DNA from: Halodesulfovibrio sp.
GTDB taxonomy: Bacteria > Desulfobacterota > Desulfovibrionia > Desulfovibrionales > Desulfovibrionaceae
Direction: 5' to 3'
Assembly: GCF_025210605.1 (NCBI RefSeq)
Contig: NZ_JAOARI010000032.1
Span: 62,001 to 126,000, forward strand
DNA: 64,000 nt
The position numbers and the translations under genes were made by a program. The notes under the pieces are model-generated. The model saw only the letters and a list, made by a program, of their open reading frames with translations. It had not been told where the DNA came from and ran no database searches. Positions within the stretch are counted from its first letter, which is position 1; each line of letters begins with the position of its first letter. Positions 63,399 to 64,000 of this stretch are shown here, one piece after another.

Positions 63399-64000
63399 AT
63401 GACCCAGATTAATACTCTGGTTATTACCGGCTATGGGACGAACTGCGAGGTTGAATGCGCGCATGCTGCAAAAATTTCTGGAGCTGACCGTGTTGAAGTT
63501 AAGCATTTTTCAGACCTTATTTCCGGTGACACCAGTTTAACAGATTTCAATTTTTTGATTCTGCCGGGTGGTTTTCTTGATGGTGACGATCTGGGTGCTG
63601 CTCAAGCTGCCGCAAACCGCTGGCGGCATGCGAAAACAGAGCAAGGCGAACCGCTTCTCGATCAACTTAAAACCTTTTTTACCAATGGCGGCATTATCTT
63701 CGGCATTTGCAATGGATTTCAATTACTTGTAAAGCTGGGGTTATTGCCTGCAATTGACGAATTGTACTTTGAGCGTCAGGTTTCCTTATCACATAACGAT
63801 TCTGCCCGATATGAAGATAGATGGGTGCATCTTGCAGCTAATGCAAACAGCCCATGTGTTTTTACAAAGGGTGTAGACACGTTGTATATCCCCGTACGCC
63901 ATGGCGAGGGAAAAATTATTGCCAAGGATGAAGCAACACTTGCTGCTCTGCAAGAAAACAACTTAATTGCATTGCAGTACATTGACCCAGAGTCTGGCGA
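63399..64000 (+). CDS. purQ: Phosphoribosylformylglycinamidine synthase glutaminase subunit, cut by window end
   Basis: About 200 codons are visible and no stop is reached. The sequence has a PurQ-type class I glutamine amidotransferase pattern: VITGYGTNCEVECAHAA near the start, LILPGGFLDGDDLGAAQ, the nucleophile Cys in FGICNGFQLLV and RHGEGKI. It would supply ammonia to PurL for purine synthesis. An AGGAG lies 11 bases before ATG 63399. A separate PurQ or the glutaminase part of a differently arranged enzyme are both possible, since the 3' end is missing. Confidence 0.88.
   Translation, partial: MTQINTLVITGYGTNCEVECAHAAKISGADRVEVKHFSDLISGDTSLTDFNFLILPGGFLDGDDLGAAQAAANRWRHAKTEQGEPLLDQLKTFFTNGGIIFGICNGFQLLVKLGLLPAIDELYFERQVSLSHNDSARYEDRWVHLAANANSPCVFTKGVDTLYIPVRHGEGKIIAKDEATLAALQENNLIALQYIDPESG

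Overview
The window reads as an ordinary stretch of chromosome from a Gram-negative, sulfate-reducer-like bacterium of the Desulfovibrionales. It is AT-richer than classical Desulfovibrio, so a Halodesulfovibrio-like genome is my best guess. The guess rests on gene families and order: LL-diaminopimelate aminotransferase, YedF, a regulatory mannose-type PTS cluster behind rpoN, family II pyrophosphatase, Lpt/Kds/MsbA genes for lipopolysaccharide (LPS), and birA-pyruvate carboxylase-PEP synthase. About 60 genes are densely packed, mostly in short co-oriented operons closed by clear rho-independent terminators. I see no insertion sequence, prophage, CRISPR array, rRNA operon or defence island. 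One tRNA is present, tRNA-Gln(UUG).

Region by region. 1-3 kb: an LpdD-like protein, a membrane-anchored M23 peptidase and a CBS protein. 2.8-8.2 kb, plus strand: pcm, a YqaA membrane protein, an Mrp ATPase, then pgsA with a small coiled protein, an FtsB-like protein, a TPR protein and a lipoprotein. 8.4-12.7 kb: fbp and tsaD, then trxA-trxB-bamD. 13-15.3 kb: an SMR transporter, a possible structured RNA, tRNA-Gln, a zinc-ribbon mini-protein and an orphan S24 repressor. 15.3-25.7 kb, minus strand: a lipoprotein and mutS; lapB, lapA, a HIT protein and a LOG-like protein; a DHH-CBS tRNA nucleotidyltransferase; a Xer recombinase; and a TauE/SafE transporter. 26-29.8 kb, plus strand: a chemoreceptor, dapL, folK and a YHS-type protein. 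30.5-34 kb, minus strand: two acyltransferases and msbA. 34-36.4 kb, plus strand: yedF and a pseudouridine synthase with a long disordered tail. 36.4-40.7 kb, minus strand: lolA and ftsK, then efp and aroQ. 40.9 kb: engB. 42-50.6 kb, minus strand: ppsA, pyc and birA. 50.6 kb: a second, short-loop tRNA nucleotidyltransferase. 51.8-61.2 kb, minus strand: ppaC, PTS EIIC/EIIB/EIIA, rapZ, ptsN, hpf and rpoN, then lptB, lptA, lptC, kdsC and kdsA. 61.5-64 kb: pyrG and a divergent purQ cut by the window end.

The genes meet in a few themes. Envelope and LPS biogenesis is strongly represented (kdsC-kdsA, lptABC, msbA and acyltransferases, lapAB, bamD, lolA). Carbon flow at the pyruvate/PEP node is covered by birA, pyc and ppsA, with fbp elsewhere and ppaC removing pyrophosphate. 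A sigma-54/PTS regulatory block is present whose EIIC gene is out of frame at a T9 run.

The best second-look items are: the pair of tRNA nucleotidyltransferases, suggesting split CC- and A-adding; folK, whose conserved N-terminus has no standard start codon; the EIIC frameshift; pyruvate carboxylase with an IMKQ biotin site and a four-cysteine tail; a pseudouridine synthase with a 261-nt in-frame tandem duplication; and a 17-bp palindrome over the ribosome-binding site of a 15-codon ORF. I found no convincing wholly new multigene system.
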